A stretch of DNA of 64,000 nucleotides from Hymenobacter roseosalivarius DSM 11622 (GTDB lineage Bacteria; Bacteroidota; Bacteroidia; Cytophagales; Hymenobacteraceae). The notes below the pieces were generated by a model. The model searched no databases. It was not told where the DNA came from and was given only the letters and a program-made list of their open reading frames with translations. Location of the stretch: NCBI RefSeq assembly GCF_900176135.1, contig NZ_FWWW01000049.1:62001-126000 (forward strand). Direction: 5' to 3'. Below are positions 1 through 9,318 of the stretch, one piece after another (position 1 is the first letter of the stretch; each line of letters begins with the position of its first letter). The position numbers were made by a program, and so were the translations under genes.

Positions 1-12
1 CCAAGATCTTTC

Positions 13-2244
13 TCATATAGAATAACTTAGCGTTTGTGCCTGTACGTGTTCCTGACTTACTGGTAGAGATACCGCAAACTCCGTGTATTCACCCGGCTTA
101 GTCCTGACCGTGATAGTGCCGCCGTGGCCTTTGGTGATGATGTCGTAGCTGAGCGAGAGGCCCAGGCCCGTACCTTCGCCCGGCGGCTTGGTGGTGAAAA
201 AGGGGTGAAATATTTTCTGCCGGATGACGTCCGGAATGCCCATGCCGTTATCCTTCACCCAGACAACTACTTGCCCGTTGGTAAGGCGCTTCGTGGCCAC
301 CCACACCTCCGGCCGGTAGCCAGGCTGGCCCAGCCGTTGCCGCTGTTGCACGGCATAAAAAGCGTTGTTGATCAGATTGAGCAGGACCCGGCCTATTTCC
401 TGCGGCACAAGCTCTACCAGGCCCAGATTCTTGTCGAAATCGGTCGTGAGGGTGGCGTTGAAGTCTTTGTGTTTGGCACGCAGGCCGTGGTAGGCCAGGC
501 GCAGGTATTCGTCGGCTAAGGCGTTCAGATCCGTGGGCTGCCGCTCCCCCCGACTGGCGCGCGAATGCTCCAGCATGCCCTTCACGATGCTGTCGGCCCG
601 CTTCCCGTGATACGTTATCTTCTCCAGGTTTTGCGAGAGGTCATCAACCAGCTCCTCGGCCGATTTGCGCTCTCTGTCAGCCAGGCTGAGTAGGGGGCCA
701 GCTTTCAGCTCCGTCAGCAGATCGACTCCTACCTCGGCGAAGTTATTGACGAAGTTCAGGGGGTTTTGAATCTCGTGGGCGATGCCAGCGGTCAGCTCGC
801 CCAGTGAGGCCATTTTCTCGCTCTGAATAAGCTGTTGCTGCGTGGCTTGCAGGTTGCTCAGGGTTTGCTGCAAAGCGGCGGTGCGCTGCTGTACCTGCTG
901 CTCCAGCAACTCATTCTGCTGCGCCAGCAACTGCTGCTTCTCCTCCTGCTGGGCAGTAGCCTGGGCCGAAAGCCGTCGCACCTGGGCCAGCTTAATCATG
1001 AGCAGGCGGCTATCCAGAGCGAAGCGGCAGGCCAGAAATAACGAAATAGCCAGCACAGGACTCAGAAAAGCGGAGAACGTGAGCATGGTGTGCAGCGGAA
1101 TGCCCAGCACTTCCTGGTGAAGGATTTCCGACCGGAGCGCCGACAGAGTAGCAAACGTGAGGAGCAGTACGAAGGCAATGCCAAACCCCAGGGCGATGAT
1201 GCCCGCCGCCCGCTTCGCCTGCCGAAGGGCGCCCAGCGTAATACGCAGCTGCTCTGCCGTGACCAGCAGCATAAAGCCGACGGTAGGATACCAGCTGAGC
1301 CCTTGCCCAAACATCAACAGCAGCAGGCTGAAAATATTAGCTATCCAGAGGGCATAGTAGATGCGCCCGACCCGCATATAAAAAAAGCTGTAGAGCGCCC
1401 GCACGGCCAATACGCTCCCAATCTGCAGACTCGCGTAGGATACGATATCCATACCAAGCCGCAGCCCATGGCGGCCTACATCATCCAGAAAGCCGGTACA
1501 GAAAAAGGCGCAGGCTTCGGCCAACGTATAGAGCGCAAAGTAAAAGTTAGCCTGCTGGTTTGGGTTGTAGGCGTAGAACGCGATGTGCAGCGTGCTCAGC
1601 AGCAGTAGGGCTCCAAAAAGAAGCATATCGGCCACTTTATACTTGGCTTCCTGCTTAAAATTCTGCTCCATCTGCTGTAGTCCGTTCAGGCGCGGCTGAA
1701 AGAAAGTGGGGGCAAAAAACTCGTTGAAGGCGGAAAGGGGTGGCCAGTAGGCAACCCGCACGGCCAATACCTGCTCGCCCTCATCCGCCAGCGGCAGCTC
1801 GATGGGCTCTCCATTAGGCCAATAGGCCCTTACCAGGACGGGGATGGTGCTGACTACTCCGTACTGACGCAGCAGCTGCCCATTCAGGTACACCTCAGAA
1901 GCGGCGTATTGGAAAATGCTCAGGATCAGGGCGTGGCGCTGAAGCTCAGGGCCTACCCGGAACCGTAGCCGCAGCCACCCGATACCCGCCTGCCGCACTT
2001 GCGGAAGCTGCCGGGGGGGGAGGGTGGGGTTAATCGGTTGCCAGTTTCGGTCATTGATGTTCGGACGCGCCCACTGCTCATCGTCGCCGGCCTGGAATTT
2101 CCAGCCGTTATCAAGCACGATTCCAGCGGGGGGCATTTTATCGAGATAGACCGCCTTGCTGGTGCCTGGTTGTGCCATTCCTGCCCGTATGGCACAAACC
2201 AGTGCCAGTAGCATAAGCGCTTTTATGGGCAGATAGCAGTGCAT
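13..2244 (-). CDS. 7TM sensor histidine kinase (7TMR-DISM type)
   Basis: Membrane sensor kinase of 743 residues. A signal peptide (about residues 1-24) precedes an extracytoplasmic beta-rich DISM-like domain (about 35-190), seven-transmembrane helices (about 205-410), a glutamine-rich coiled coil (about 425-470) and a kinase core. The H-box is SLGELTAGIAHEIQNP with the phospho-accepting His near residue 490; N-box NLINNAFYAV, G1 DNGMGIP and G2 GEGTGLGLS are intact. It is expected to autophosphorylate and signal to an unlinked response regulator, since none is adjacent. It is divergent from the kinase at 2590, with which its catalytic half is almost identical. The extracellular ligand cannot be told from sequence. 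Confidence 0.9.
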   Translation of the reverse strand: MHCYLPIKALMLLALVCAIRAGMAQPGTSKAVYLDKMPPAGIVLDNGWKFQAGDDEQWARPNINDRNWQPINPTLPPRQLPQVRQAGIGWLRLRFRVGPELQRHALILSIFQYAASEVYLNGQLLRQYGVVSTIPVLVRAYWPNGEPIELPLADEGEQVLAVRVAYWPPLSAFNEFFAPTFFQPRLNGLQQMEQNFKQEAKYKVADMLLFGALLLLSTLHIAFYAYNPNQQANFYFALYTLAEACAFFCTGFLDDVGRHGLRLGMDIVSYASLQIGSVLAVRALYSFFYMRVGRIYYALWIANIFSLLLLMFGQGLSWYPTVGFMLLVTAEQLRITLGALRQAKRAAGIIALGFGIAFVLLLTFATLSALRSEILHQEVLGIPLHTMLTFSAFLSPVLAISLFLACRFALDSRLLMIKLAQVRRLSAQATAQQEEKQQLLAQQNELLEQQVQQRTAALQQTLSNLQATQQQLIQSEKMASLGELTAGIAHEIQNPLNFVNNFAEVGVDLLTELKAGPLLSLADRERKSAEELVDDLSQNLEKITYHGKRADSIVKGMLEHSRASRGERQPTDLNALADEYLRLAYHGLRAKHKDFNATLTTDFDKNLGLVELVPQEIGRVLLNLINNAFYAVQQRQRLGQPGYRPEVWVATKRLTNGQVVVWVKDNGMGIPDVIRQKIFHPFFTTKPPGEGTGLGLSLSYDIITKGHGGTITVRTKPGEYTEFAVSLPVSQEHVQAQTLSYSI

Positions 2245-2589
2245 AACAGGCAGGATTGCTTCTGATGCGGTGGCGGAAATTCCAGCCCCAACGGCTGGGT
2301 ATGCTCATTGTATAGTGAAATTCTTATGCTTGGGTCGGGTGGAAGGCTGAGGCAGTAGCATAGGCACTATACCCTGTTTGCTTAAGGCCTCAGAGACAAG
2401 ATGATTATTACTAAATATAGTATGATTATAAATGGAACAATTATAAATGAATCCATTTCAACTAAATTACTCATTCTTAACCATTCAGCCTGTGTGTTTC
2501 AATCATAAGCCATAAGCAACGGTAGCGAAGCGCGCTTGTCTTTCCGGTGGCTTTCGCGCTATTCTATCCTTGGTTAGTTTAGTACTGCT
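2245..2589. other. intergenic region between divergent kinases
   Basis: This 345-bp spacer separates two divergent histidine kinase genes, so it should hold both promoters. The part around 2400-2480 is distinctly AT-rich against a GC-rich background. I find no exact TAnnTTTG element on either strand and no clear terminator. Just upstream of the plus-strand start, TTAGTACTGC (2578-2587) recurs in front of the gene at 10405. Confidence 0.4.
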
Positions 2590-4074
2590 ATGCTCACACT
2601 TCACAAGTCGGCAGGGGATGGTGCTTCGGCTGGCCTACTGGCTAAGTTGGTTTCGCCCTTGCAGGAATCGTGGAAGCGCCTCGTCAATATTGGGGTGCAC
2701 CAGGAACTCACGGAATGGCAAGGGAAGCGCGTGCGGCTGCTGAATGGTATCAGCAGTGTGACGATTGCCATTTATGCCGGCTATGTTGTCGTGTTCTTCA
2801 ATTCCCCCGACTGGCTGACGTTTCGGATCTGCCTCGCGGGCGTGTTCCTAAATTTGCCCCCCCTGGTTCTCAATTATTACCGTCGCTACGATGCCTCGGC
2901 TTATTACTGCGTTCTGAGTGTCACGCTGCTGTGCTCCTTTATTGCCGTTGCCCGCAGATACAACGGCGTAGAGTATTACCTGATTTCCAACAGCATTGTA
3001 GCCATGCTGTTCTTCCGCCGGTTCTGGAAAATTCTCCTTCTGTTTTTGCTGAACGTGGCTGCCTATTTTGCGGTGCGCTACGCCATGCAGTACGTGAAAC
3101 CCTTTCTGTATGTGCAGGATAGCGCGTATTTCTACAACGCCAACGTGCTGTTGTTCTTCATGACGCTGTTTTTCGTGGTGTCTTATTTTCGCGCGGAAAA
3201 CTTCCGGCAGGAACAGCTGCTCAGCCAGAAAAATGAAACCTTGGGCCAGTCGCTGGAACATTTGCAGAACACGCAGGCTCAGTTGGTGCAGCAGGAAAAG
3301 CTGGCCTCCCTGGGGGCCCTCACGGCCGGCATTGCCCACGAGATTCAAAACCCCCTGAACTTCGTCGACAACTTCTCGGAGGTAGGGATGGAGCTGGTAG
3401 AAGAGCTGCGCGAAGAGCTGGCCCGCGAGCCAATTTCGGAGAAGCGCCGGCATATAATAACAGTGCTTCTGGATGATCTGGCCCAAAGCCAAAAAAAGGT
3501 GAATGAGCACGCCGACCGCGCCGGCAACATCGTGCGGGGTATGCTCCTGCATTCGCGCACCAGTCGGGGGGAGCGGCAGCCCACGGATCTGAACGCCCTG
3601 GCCGACGAGTATCTGCGTCTGGCCTACCATGGCCTGCGCGCCAAACACAAAGACTTCAACGCCACCCTCACGACCGACTTCGACCTGCAATTAGGCCCGG
3701 TAACCGTGGTGGTCGAAGATATCAGCCGGGTGCTGTTGAATTTATTTACGAATGCCTTCTACGCGATTCATAAAAAAGCCTCCCAGCTGCCGCCCAGCGC
3801 GTACAAACCCACCGTGTCGGTGAGTACGCAGCGGGCGGTGAAGGGCGTGCTGCTGCGGGTGCGCGACAATGGCACCGGCATTCCGCTGGAGGTGATTGAC
3901 AAGATTTTTCATCCCTTCTTCACCACCAAGCCCCCCGGCGAAGGCACAGGCCTGGGTCTTTCGCTCAGCTACGACATCATCACCAAAGGCCACGGCGGCA
4001 CCCTCACCGTGAACTCGGGGGCCGGTGAGTACAGCGAGTTTACGATATGGCTACCCGAGTCGCGCGTGCCTTAA
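2590..4074 (+). CDS. membrane sensor histidine kinase
   Basis: A 494-residue kinase without an obvious extracellular domain. About six transmembrane segments (residues 55-205) lead through a short coiled coil to the H-box SLGALTAGIAHEIQNP (His near residue 250), N-box NLFTNAFYAI, G1 DNGTGIP and G2 GEGTGLGLS. From the segment TSRGERQPTDLNALADEY through the end of the ATPase domain it is nearly the same, at DNA level too, as the divergent kinase at 13-2244. The input domains differ completely, so the two probably share a downstream partner but sense different things. No response regulator is linked. The 3' end is closed by a clear terminator. Confidence 0.9.
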   Translation: MLTLHKSAGDGASAGLLAKLVSPLQESWKRLVNIGVHQELTEWQGKRVRLLNGISSVTIAIYAGYVVVFFNSPDWLTFRICLAGVFLNLPPLVLNYYRRYDASAYYCVLSVTLLCSFIAVARRYNGVEYYLISNSIVAMLFFRRFWKILLLFLLNVAAYFAVRYAMQYVKPFLYVQDSAYFYNANVLLFFMTLFFVVSYFRAENFRQEQLLSQKNETLGQSLEHLQNTQAQLVQQEKLASLGALTAGIAHEIQNPLNFVDNFSEVGMELVEELREELAREPISEKRRHIITVLLDDLAQSQKKVNEHADRAGNIVRGMLLHSRTSRGERQPTDLNALADEYLRLAYHGLRAKHKDFNATLTTDFDLQLGPVTVVVEDISRVLLNLFTNAFYAIHKKASQLPPSAYKPTVSVSTQRAVKGVLLRVRDNGTGIPLEVIDKIFHPFFTTKPPGEGTGLGLSLSYDIITKGHGGTLTVNSGAGEYSEFTIWLPESRVP

Positions 4075-4098
4075 GTCCGGCCTACGGCAACTGAGCTC

Positions 4099-4146
4099 AA
4101 AAAAAGCCCCCCAGCGTCAGTCGTACACATTGCCGGGGGCTTTTTT
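4099..4146. terminator. bidirectional intrinsic terminator
   Basis: An AAAAAAGCCCCC arm and a GGGGGCTTTTTT arm flank a loop of about 24 nt. It lies after the plus-strand kinase and before the convergent protease gene, so it can serve both. Confidence 0.8.
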
Positions 4147-4297
4147 CAACGGCGAGGCTGCGCTGAAGCTGAAATCCGAACCTGCCGCGTGAGCACCGAC
4201 GACCAGAGCCGCGGCAACACCAACGGGGAACACCGAGCGAGTATGATAAAGTCGCTGAATGGCAGCCACGGCATCCGCAGGGCCAACTAAAAGCCCC

Positions 4298-6436
4298 CTA
4301 GAGGGCGGCATTCTTAATCACGGTCACGGCTTCGCGTAAGGCCAAATCCTTACGCAAAGGCTTCACAAAGCGAGCTGCCCGGTTTACTTGGGTGGTGTCG
4401 GCGGTAGTGGCAGTGGCGCTGAGCAGGGAAATTTCCAGGGGCGGCACCAGCTTTTGCGACTCCGTATACTTGTTGGCGGCGGCGCGCGTCAGCTCCTGCT
4501 CGGCCCGGTAGCCCGCCAGATTCAGCGAAACCTGGGTGTCGTTCTTGCGCTTCTGCATCCGCTGCACCGATTCGGTGATGAGTTTGAGGCCCGCGCTGGT
4601 GGCCACGCGGTTGTTGCTGGCAGCCACCAGCTGCTTCAGAGCCGCTGCCCCCGACCACAGCTTGTAAGAGGCCGGCGCGATTTCGTCCCAGGGCAATGGA
4701 TACTCGGTATCTTTTTCCCCGTCGCCGAGCGTGCTGTACGCGTCTGGCACCACCACGTCCGGCGTCACGCCCTTGAACTGGGTGGAGCCGCCATTGATGC
4801 GGTAGTACTTCTGCACCGTCAGCTTGAGCGAGCCGAATGGCTTCAGGTTGTCGAAGGTGCTGGGCAGCACCTGATCCAGGTCGAATATCTGCTGCACGGT
4901 GCCTTTGCCGTAGGTGGTGTTACCCAGAATAAGCCCCCGCTGATAATCCTGAATGGCTGCGGCCAGAATCTCGGAGGCCGAAGCGCTGTACTTGTTTACC
5001 AGCACTACCAGCGGCCCTTCGTACTGCAAGCTGGCGTCGGGGTCGGCGATAATCTGGGCCGGGCGCTGGCGGCTCTTTATCTGCACCATCGGGCCGCTTT
5101 TCACGAATAAGCCCGCCATTTCTACCGCATCCTGCAAAGAGCCGCCGCCATTAAAGCGCAAATCGAGTACGACGCCTTGTACACCCGCTTTTTTGAGCTT
5201 TTCTAATTCGTTCTTTACATCGTTGGCCGAGCTGCGGCCGCCGTTGTGGTTGAAATCGGCATAGAAGCTGGGCAGAAAAATGTAACCGATTTTGCGGCCA
5301 CCTTCATTCACAACGGCCGACTGAGCATAGGTATCCTCGATAATGACCACATCGCGGATAATGCTGATAACGTGGGTGCTGGCATCGGGCTTGCGCACCG
5401 TCAGGCGCACTTCCGTGCCTTTCTTGCCCCGAATCAGCTTCACCACTTTATCCCGGCGTATGCCGCTTATATTTACGGGTTCCGCATCGCCTTGCCCCAC
5501 ACGCAGGATGATGTCGCCGGTTTTGAGCTCGCCCTGCCGATAGGCCGCGCTGCCCGGCACAATATCCGCTACCGAAATCTGACCGTCTTTCTCATTGAGT
5601 AAAGCCCCAGTGCCTTCAAGGCGGCCCGTGAGCGCAATATCAAAGTTGTCTTTGTCCTGAGGGGCAAAATACTCGGTGTGCGGGTCGAAGGCATTCGCGA
5701 GGGAGGAGGCGTACAGGGCCAGGCGGTCGGCGGCGTCAGTTTGCTTTATATCATTGAACCACTCGTCATAATATTTTAATACGCGCTTTCGAGCATCTGC
5801 TTCCAGCTCAGCGGGGGTGCGCTTGGTTATGGGGCCAGCTTGCTTAGACGCCAATGGCTTTTCGGCTTTTTTGGCTTGCTCGTCCATCATTTCGGATACC
5901 TGCACCAGTGTTTGATACTTTAGCAGCCGCCGCCAGTAGTCGCGGCGCGCGGCGGCGTCGACTGGGTAGTCGAGCTTGTCGGGGTCCGTTTCAAACGTCT
6001 CGGCTACGGTCAGATCAAACGGATTGGCCAGCAGCTCCCGGTACATGGCCTGGGTTTCGCCAATGCGCTGCTCAATCAGCCTAGTGCTCAGGTCCAGAAA
6101 AGGATGGTCGCCTTTCTTCAACTCATCGTCGAGCGCTTTTTGATACTTGCGGAGTTGCTGCACATCGGCTTGCAGCAGAAAGCGGTGGCCCGAATCGAGG
6201 CGCTTTAGATACAGCTCAAATACCCGCTGCGAGAACTGATCGTCGATGGGCTGGGGCTGGTAGTGTGCTTCGCTCAAGCCCTGTACCAGCGTTTTCAGTA
6301 GCACTTCATCCTTCGGATTCTCCAACTTCACACCGCTCGTCCTGAGCCAGGAAGGAGGGGAATTGAAGGCCGTTAATCCTGAAATACCGAGGAGCAGAAC
6401 GGTGCCGTAGGTGGCAATAGCACGGGAGGAAAGCAT
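4298..6436 (-). CDS. prc: tail-specific (carboxy-terminal processing) protease
   Basis: Peptidase family S41 protein of 712 residues, a periplasmic protease that removes or degrades C-termini of envelope proteins. After an N-terminal membrane anchor or signal sequence (about residues 5-25), an alpha-helical domain precedes a PDZ domain (around GRLEGTGALLNEKDG and VPGSAAYRQGELKTGDIIL) and the catalytic core with SASASEIL (nucleophile region) and GNTTYGKGTVQ (lysine base). The length fits the Prc/Tsp branch rather than the shorter CtpA branch. I chose the start at 6436 because the signal-like segment begins there; an upstream in-frame ATG at 6508 would add 24 residues with no membrane signal. 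Confidence 0.92.
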   Translation of the reverse strand: MLSSRAIATYGTVLLLGISGLTAFNSPPSWLRTSGVKLENPKDEVLLKTLVQGLSEAHYQPQPIDDQFSQRVFELYLKRLDSGHRFLLQADVQQLRKYQKALDDELKKGDHPFLDLSTRLIEQRIGETQAMYRELLANPFDLTVAETFETDPDKLDYPVDAAARRDYWRRLLKYQTLVQVSEMMDEQAKKAEKPLASKQAGPITKRTPAELEADARKRVLKYYDEWFNDIKQTDAADRLALYASSLANAFDPHTEYFAPQDKDNFDIALTGRLEGTGALLNEKDGQISVADIVPGSAAYRQGELKTGDIILRVGQGDAEPVNISGIRRDKVVKLIRGKKGTEVRLTVRKPDASTHVISIIRDVVIIEDTYAQSAVVNEGGRKIGYIFLPSFYADFNHNGGRSSANDVKNELEKLKKAGVQGVVLDLRFNGGGSLQDAVEMAGLFVKSGPMVQIKSRQRPAQIIADPDASLQYEGPLVVLVNKYSASASEILAAAIQDYQRGLILGNTTYGKGTVQQIFDLDQVLPSTFDNLKPFGSLKLTVQKYYRINGGSTQFKGVTPDVVVPDAYSTLGDGEKDTEYPLPWDEIAPASYKLWSGAAALKQLVAASNNRVATSAGLKLITESVQRMQKRKNDTQVSLNLAGYRAEQELTRAAANKYTESQKLVPPLEISLLSATATTADTTQVNRAARFVKPLRKDLALREAVTVIKNAAL

Positions 6437-6769
6437 GGCAGACAGCGTAAGTGAAAGGCAAAAGGCAGGGCGGCCACGGTGCCGGCTCTTCGCTGGCAAA
6501 GCAAGCAATGTTCCAGAGTTGCCCGGCTGAAATGGAATAAGGCAAAGATGACTAATCCGCTAGCAAGTTGTTCGGCGGCGAATAATTATTTGCCCGGTCT
6601 TCTTTCTTATGTCTTTAGATAGCGTAGCACTACCGCAGTGGCTGGCGGATAGCCGCTAATGACGCGTCTGGGGGGCTTTTTCCTATTTCACAAAAAAAAA
6701 TGCCCTTCGCTTGTAACGATTGCCCAAACTTTCGGTACTCGCTGCAAACCAACTCCTACTCCCTACCCG
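6437..6769. other. promoter region between prc and the sigma-factor operon
   Basis: This 333-bp spacer separates two divergent genes. On the minus strand CATCTTTG (6550-6543) is one mismatch from the Bacteroidota -7 element TAnnTTTG and could serve prc. A GGGGGGCTTTTT tract lies at 6670-6681 without a pairing arm. An in-frame ATG at 6659 could extend the sigma gene, but the added residues do not resemble a sigma-factor N-terminus. Confidence 0.4.
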
Positions 6770-7309
6770 GTGGAAACCAGAAGCGACGAAGAACTAATGG
6801 CAGCCGTGCAGGCCGACGACCTCGACCAGGTGGTGCCGTTGTTCGAGCGCTACCAGGGGCCGCTGTTCAACTTCCTCTACCGTCTCACCAACGACTACGA
6901 AGCCAGCCAGGACCTCACGCAAACCGTGTTTGAGCGCCTGTTAAAGTACCGGGCCAGCTACCGGCCCGGTCAGCCCTTCCGGGCCTGGGCCTACCAACTA
7001 GCCCGCAATGCCCACACCGACCACTGGCAGCGCCGCCAATACCTGCGCACCACCGACGTGGTGGAAGTGGAGCGCCAGGGGGCATTGGGTGGAGCCGCCT
7101 TCCGCCACACGGCCGCCGTGGACCGCGAGCAGGATTTGCACGAAGCCATGGCATTACTATCGCCCGCTCAGCACGAAATCCTGGTGCTGCACCGCTTCCA
7201 GGGCTTTAGCTACGAGGAAATCGCGGAGATGCTGGGATGCACGGCGGGCGCGGCCAAAGTAAAAGCGCATCGGGCCTTGCAAGCCCTGCGCACCATTTAT
7301 TTCGACTAA
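6770..7309 (+). CDS. ECF-type RNA polymerase sigma factor
   Basis: Extracytoplasmic-function sigma-70 factor of about 179 residues. Region 2 spans roughly residues 15-80 (LFERYQGPLFNFLYRLT, FRAWAYQLARNAHTDHWQRR) and region 4 roughly 120-172 (LSPAQHEILVLHRFQGFSYE, then EIAEMLGCTAGAAKVKAHRA). I prefer a GTG start at 6770, giving METRSDEELMAAV as in typical members. An ATG at 6797 is too internal, and one at 6659 adds unrelated residues. The anti-sigma gene follows after 5 bp, so the two are co-transcribed and surely functionally paired. Targets probably include this operon and envelope genes (inference). Confidence 0.88.
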   Translation: METRSDEELMAAVQADDLDQVVPLFERYQGPLFNFLYRLTNDYEASQDLTQTVFERLLKYRASYRPGQPFRAWAYQLARNAHTDHWQRRQYLRTTDVVEVERQGALGGAAFRHTAAVDREQDLHEAMALLSPAQHEILVLHRFQGFSYEEIAEMLGCTAGAAKVKAHRALQALRTIYFD

Positions 7310-7314
7310 CTACC

Positions 7315-8163
7315 ATGAATAGCACGCAATACTCCTCCGAATGCCTCAACGTAGCCGACCTGCTGGTTGACTACGCCGAGCACAGTCTGCCCCCGGAGCA
7401 AACGGCCCGGATTGCTGCGCACCTAGCCCACTGTCCCCGCTGCCAGCAGCGGGTAGCGCAGCTGCGGGAGCTGGGGGGCAAATTTGAGGCAGCTGAGCCC
7501 GTAAACCCGCCGCCAGCGCTGCGTGTCAACTTTATGGCCGCCCTTGAGCGGGAAAAAGCGGCGCTGGCTAAGCCAGAATCGGTAGCGGGCGAAGCGAAAA
7601 TAGTGCGTATGGAGCCTGCCGCTTCGGACCCGACGGGTATGTGGTGGCTGCGCATCGCTGCCAGCCTTCTGCTACTGGCCACGGGTGTTCTGCTGGGTAA
7701 CCTGTGGCGGCCAGCGGGAACTGATGTTGCTGGCGTAACGACTGCTACTACTTCCGACCCACGCTTTCGTGCACTCAAGGTAAACCCTACGGCGCCTTCG
7801 CTCTCGGCCAGCGACCGGATTCAACTGGTAAACGAGATGGCCGTTGATGCGGAAGGCATTAGCGACCCAACGGTGCAGGCGCTCATCAACACGCTCAACT
7901 TCGACCCAAATACTAACGTGCGGCTGGCCGCCGGGCAGGCACTATATCGCCTCCGCGACGACCCACGAGTAGGGGAGGCCTTCGTGCAGTCCCTCACCAT
8001 CCAGACTGATCCCAACGTGCAGATCATGCTTATTGAGCTGCTGGTAGCCCTGCGTGAGCGGCGCGCGGTGCCTGAGCTGGAGCGTTTGTCTCAACGGCGT
8101 GACGCTTTACCCATCGTGCGGCAGCAGGCCGAGTCGGGACTGGGGCAATTGATACAGATATAA
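7315..8163 (+). CDS. anti-sigma factor with zinc-finger and HEAT repeats
   Basis: Membrane anti-sigma factor of 282 residues. The cytoplasmic N-terminus carries a ZAS-type motif HLAHCPRC (H-x3-C-x2-C, about residues 36-43) expected to bind the sigma factor encoded 5 bp upstream. A single transmembrane helix follows (about residues 105-125). The periplasmic C-terminal part (about 160-282) consists of HEAT-like helical repeats: DPTVQALINTLNFD, DPNTNVRLAAGQALYRLRDD, DPNVQIMLIELLVALRERRA. Start at 7315 is set by homology to other anti-sigma N-termini and by the spacing; longer frames run back into the sigma gene. HEAT repeats suggest that the signal is protein binding. Confidence 0.85.
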   Translation: MNSTQYSSECLNVADLLVDYAEHSLPPEQTARIAAHLAHCPRCQQRVAQLRELGGKFEAAEPVNPPPALRVNFMAALEREKAALAKPESVAGEAKIVRMEPAASDPTGMWWLRIAASLLLLATGVLLGNLWRPAGTDVAGVTTATTSDPRFRALKVNPTAPSLSASDRIQLVNEMAVDAEGISDPTVQALINTLNFDPNTNVRLAAGQALYRLRDDPRVGEAFVQSLTIQTDPNVQIMLIELLVALRERRAVPELERLSQRRDALPIVRQQAESGLGQLIQI

Positions 8164-8232
8164 AGCGCAACGTCATGCGAGTGCAGTATCGCATGTGCGG
8201 TCGTTGTAATGCCAACTGTTAATAAAAAGGTG

Positions 8233-8326
8233 GTCATGCTGAGCCTGTCGAAGCATCTCTACCGAGAAGTATTCCCAATCGTTGCTCAACGAAGCGGCAG
8301 AGATGCTTCGACAAGCTCGGCATGAC
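8233..8326. repeat. palindromic intergenic repeat, family A copy 1
   Basis: Inverted repeat of about 28-bp arms with two mismatches (left arm starts GTCATGCTGAGCC, right arm ends CTCGGCATGAC) and about 38 bp between. It lies between the anti-sigma gene and the first DUF4097 gene, inside a probable operon. The core GAAGCATCTCT recurs at 26236; the variant GAAGCATCTCGCG occurs at 29661, 34081 and 54445. Confidence 0.85.
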
Positions 8327-8455
8327 AGCTTAATAGAAATAAGCACACAAAAATTTCAATTCATTTTTCCCAACGAACCGGGCTTGAAAAAAGCCCCCCG
8401 GAAGTCGCGGTTGCGGGTGCGTTCGACACTTCTTTTTACTCCTCTTCTCATTGTC

Positions 8456-9232
8456 ATGAAAAAGACGCTGTTTCTCACTTTACTTTTCTTGCTGGCGGCC
8501 AGCACTGCCTCGTGGGCCCAGGAATATAAGCTCAAGCTCGGCGGCAAAGCCCGCAAAATCGTGCTGGACATGCACGGCAGCGACGTAACGCTGGAAGGCT
8601 ATAACGGCGATGAGCTCATCATTCGGGGCAACGGCTTCGAGCCGACACCGAAGCGCGCCGAGGGGCTGCGCGCCGTGTATAACTCCGCCGTGGATAATAC
8701 CCGCATCGGCCTCGCGGTTACCGAAAAGGACAATACGGTGCGCGTGGTGCAGGCCTCCCGCAAGGATACCGACTACGTGATCCGGGTGCCGCGCCAAACG
8801 TCGGTGGTGTTCACCCAAACCCAGTTTGGCAGCGGCAACTTGAAAGTAACGGACCTGCAGGGCGACCTGGAAGTGAATATGAAAGATGGCGATGCCCAAC
8901 TCCTGAATATGGGCGGCGGCGTGGTAGCCAACAGCATCAGCAGCGACATTGTGGTGCGCTACTCCGGGATGGGCAAGTCTCCCAGCGCTATTTCCAGCGT
9001 CAGCGGGGCGGTAGATGTCACGATGCCGGCCAGCAGCAAAACTACGCTGCAGCTGCGCACCATCTCGGGCGAGGTCTACACCGACTTCGACATCAACATG
9101 GGTAAGGGCAATGAGAATGACGATATGCGCCGCGTGGGTGGCCAAACTGTGGAAGGCACCGTGAACGGCGGTGGTACCAAGATCTCCCTGCAATCGGTGA
9201 GCGGCGACGTGTTCGTTCGCAAAGCCAAGTAA
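8456..9232 (+). CDS. secreted DUF4097-family beta-helix protein 1
   Basis: A 258-residue exported protein. Its signal peptide ends near TASWAQ (residue about 22). The rest has the repetitive short-strand pattern of DUF4097 proteins, with recurring ISGEVYTDFD / VSGDVFVRK units near the C-terminus. DUF4097 proteins are often encoded with ECF sigma/anti-sigma pairs, as here; a surface or periplasmic adhesin-like role is commonly assumed but unproven. Start at 8456 is fixed by the signal peptide; the frame upstream runs through the palindromic repeat. The gene at 9319 is a paralogue with the same C-terminal GDVFxRK ending. Confidence 0.82.
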   Translation: MKKTLFLTLLFLLAASTASWAQEYKLKLGGKARKIVLDMHGSDVTLEGYNGDELIIRGNGFEPTPKRAEGLRAVYNSAVDNTRIGLAVTEKDNTVRVVQASRKDTDYVIRVPRQTSVVFTQTQFGSGNLKVTDLQGDLEVNMKDGDAQLLNMGGGVVANSISSDIVVRYSGMGKSPSAISSVSGAVDVTMPASSKTTLQLRTISGEVYTDFDINMGKGNENDDMRRVGGQTVEGTVNGGGTKISLQSVSGDVFVRKAK

Positions 9233-9318
9233 GATGGTGAGATGGTGAATATCTGTCCACTTCACCCTTCATCACCTCACCACTTCATCACCTCACCCTT
9301 TCACCACTTCACCGCATC
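9233..9318. repeat. short direct repeats in spacer between DUF4097 genes
   Basis: The spacer is almost entirely made of CACCTCACC/CACTTCACC variants. A 15-bp unit CTTCATCACCTCACC occurs at 9267-9281 and again at 9283-9297. GATGGTGAGATGGTGAA at the 5' end is a degenerate inverse of them, so a weak hairpin is possible. It looks like slippage-prone spacer. Confidence 0.65.

Noticed and set aside
2848..3690. Minus-strand frame of 280 codons opposite the kinase at 2590.
   Set aside because: It is wholly inside a recognised kinase gene on the other strand and has no domain, signal or promoter.
4117..4311. Possible 64-residue minus-strand gene after prc.
   Set aside because: It would overlap the end of prc and run through the terminator at 4099-4146; no motif supports it.
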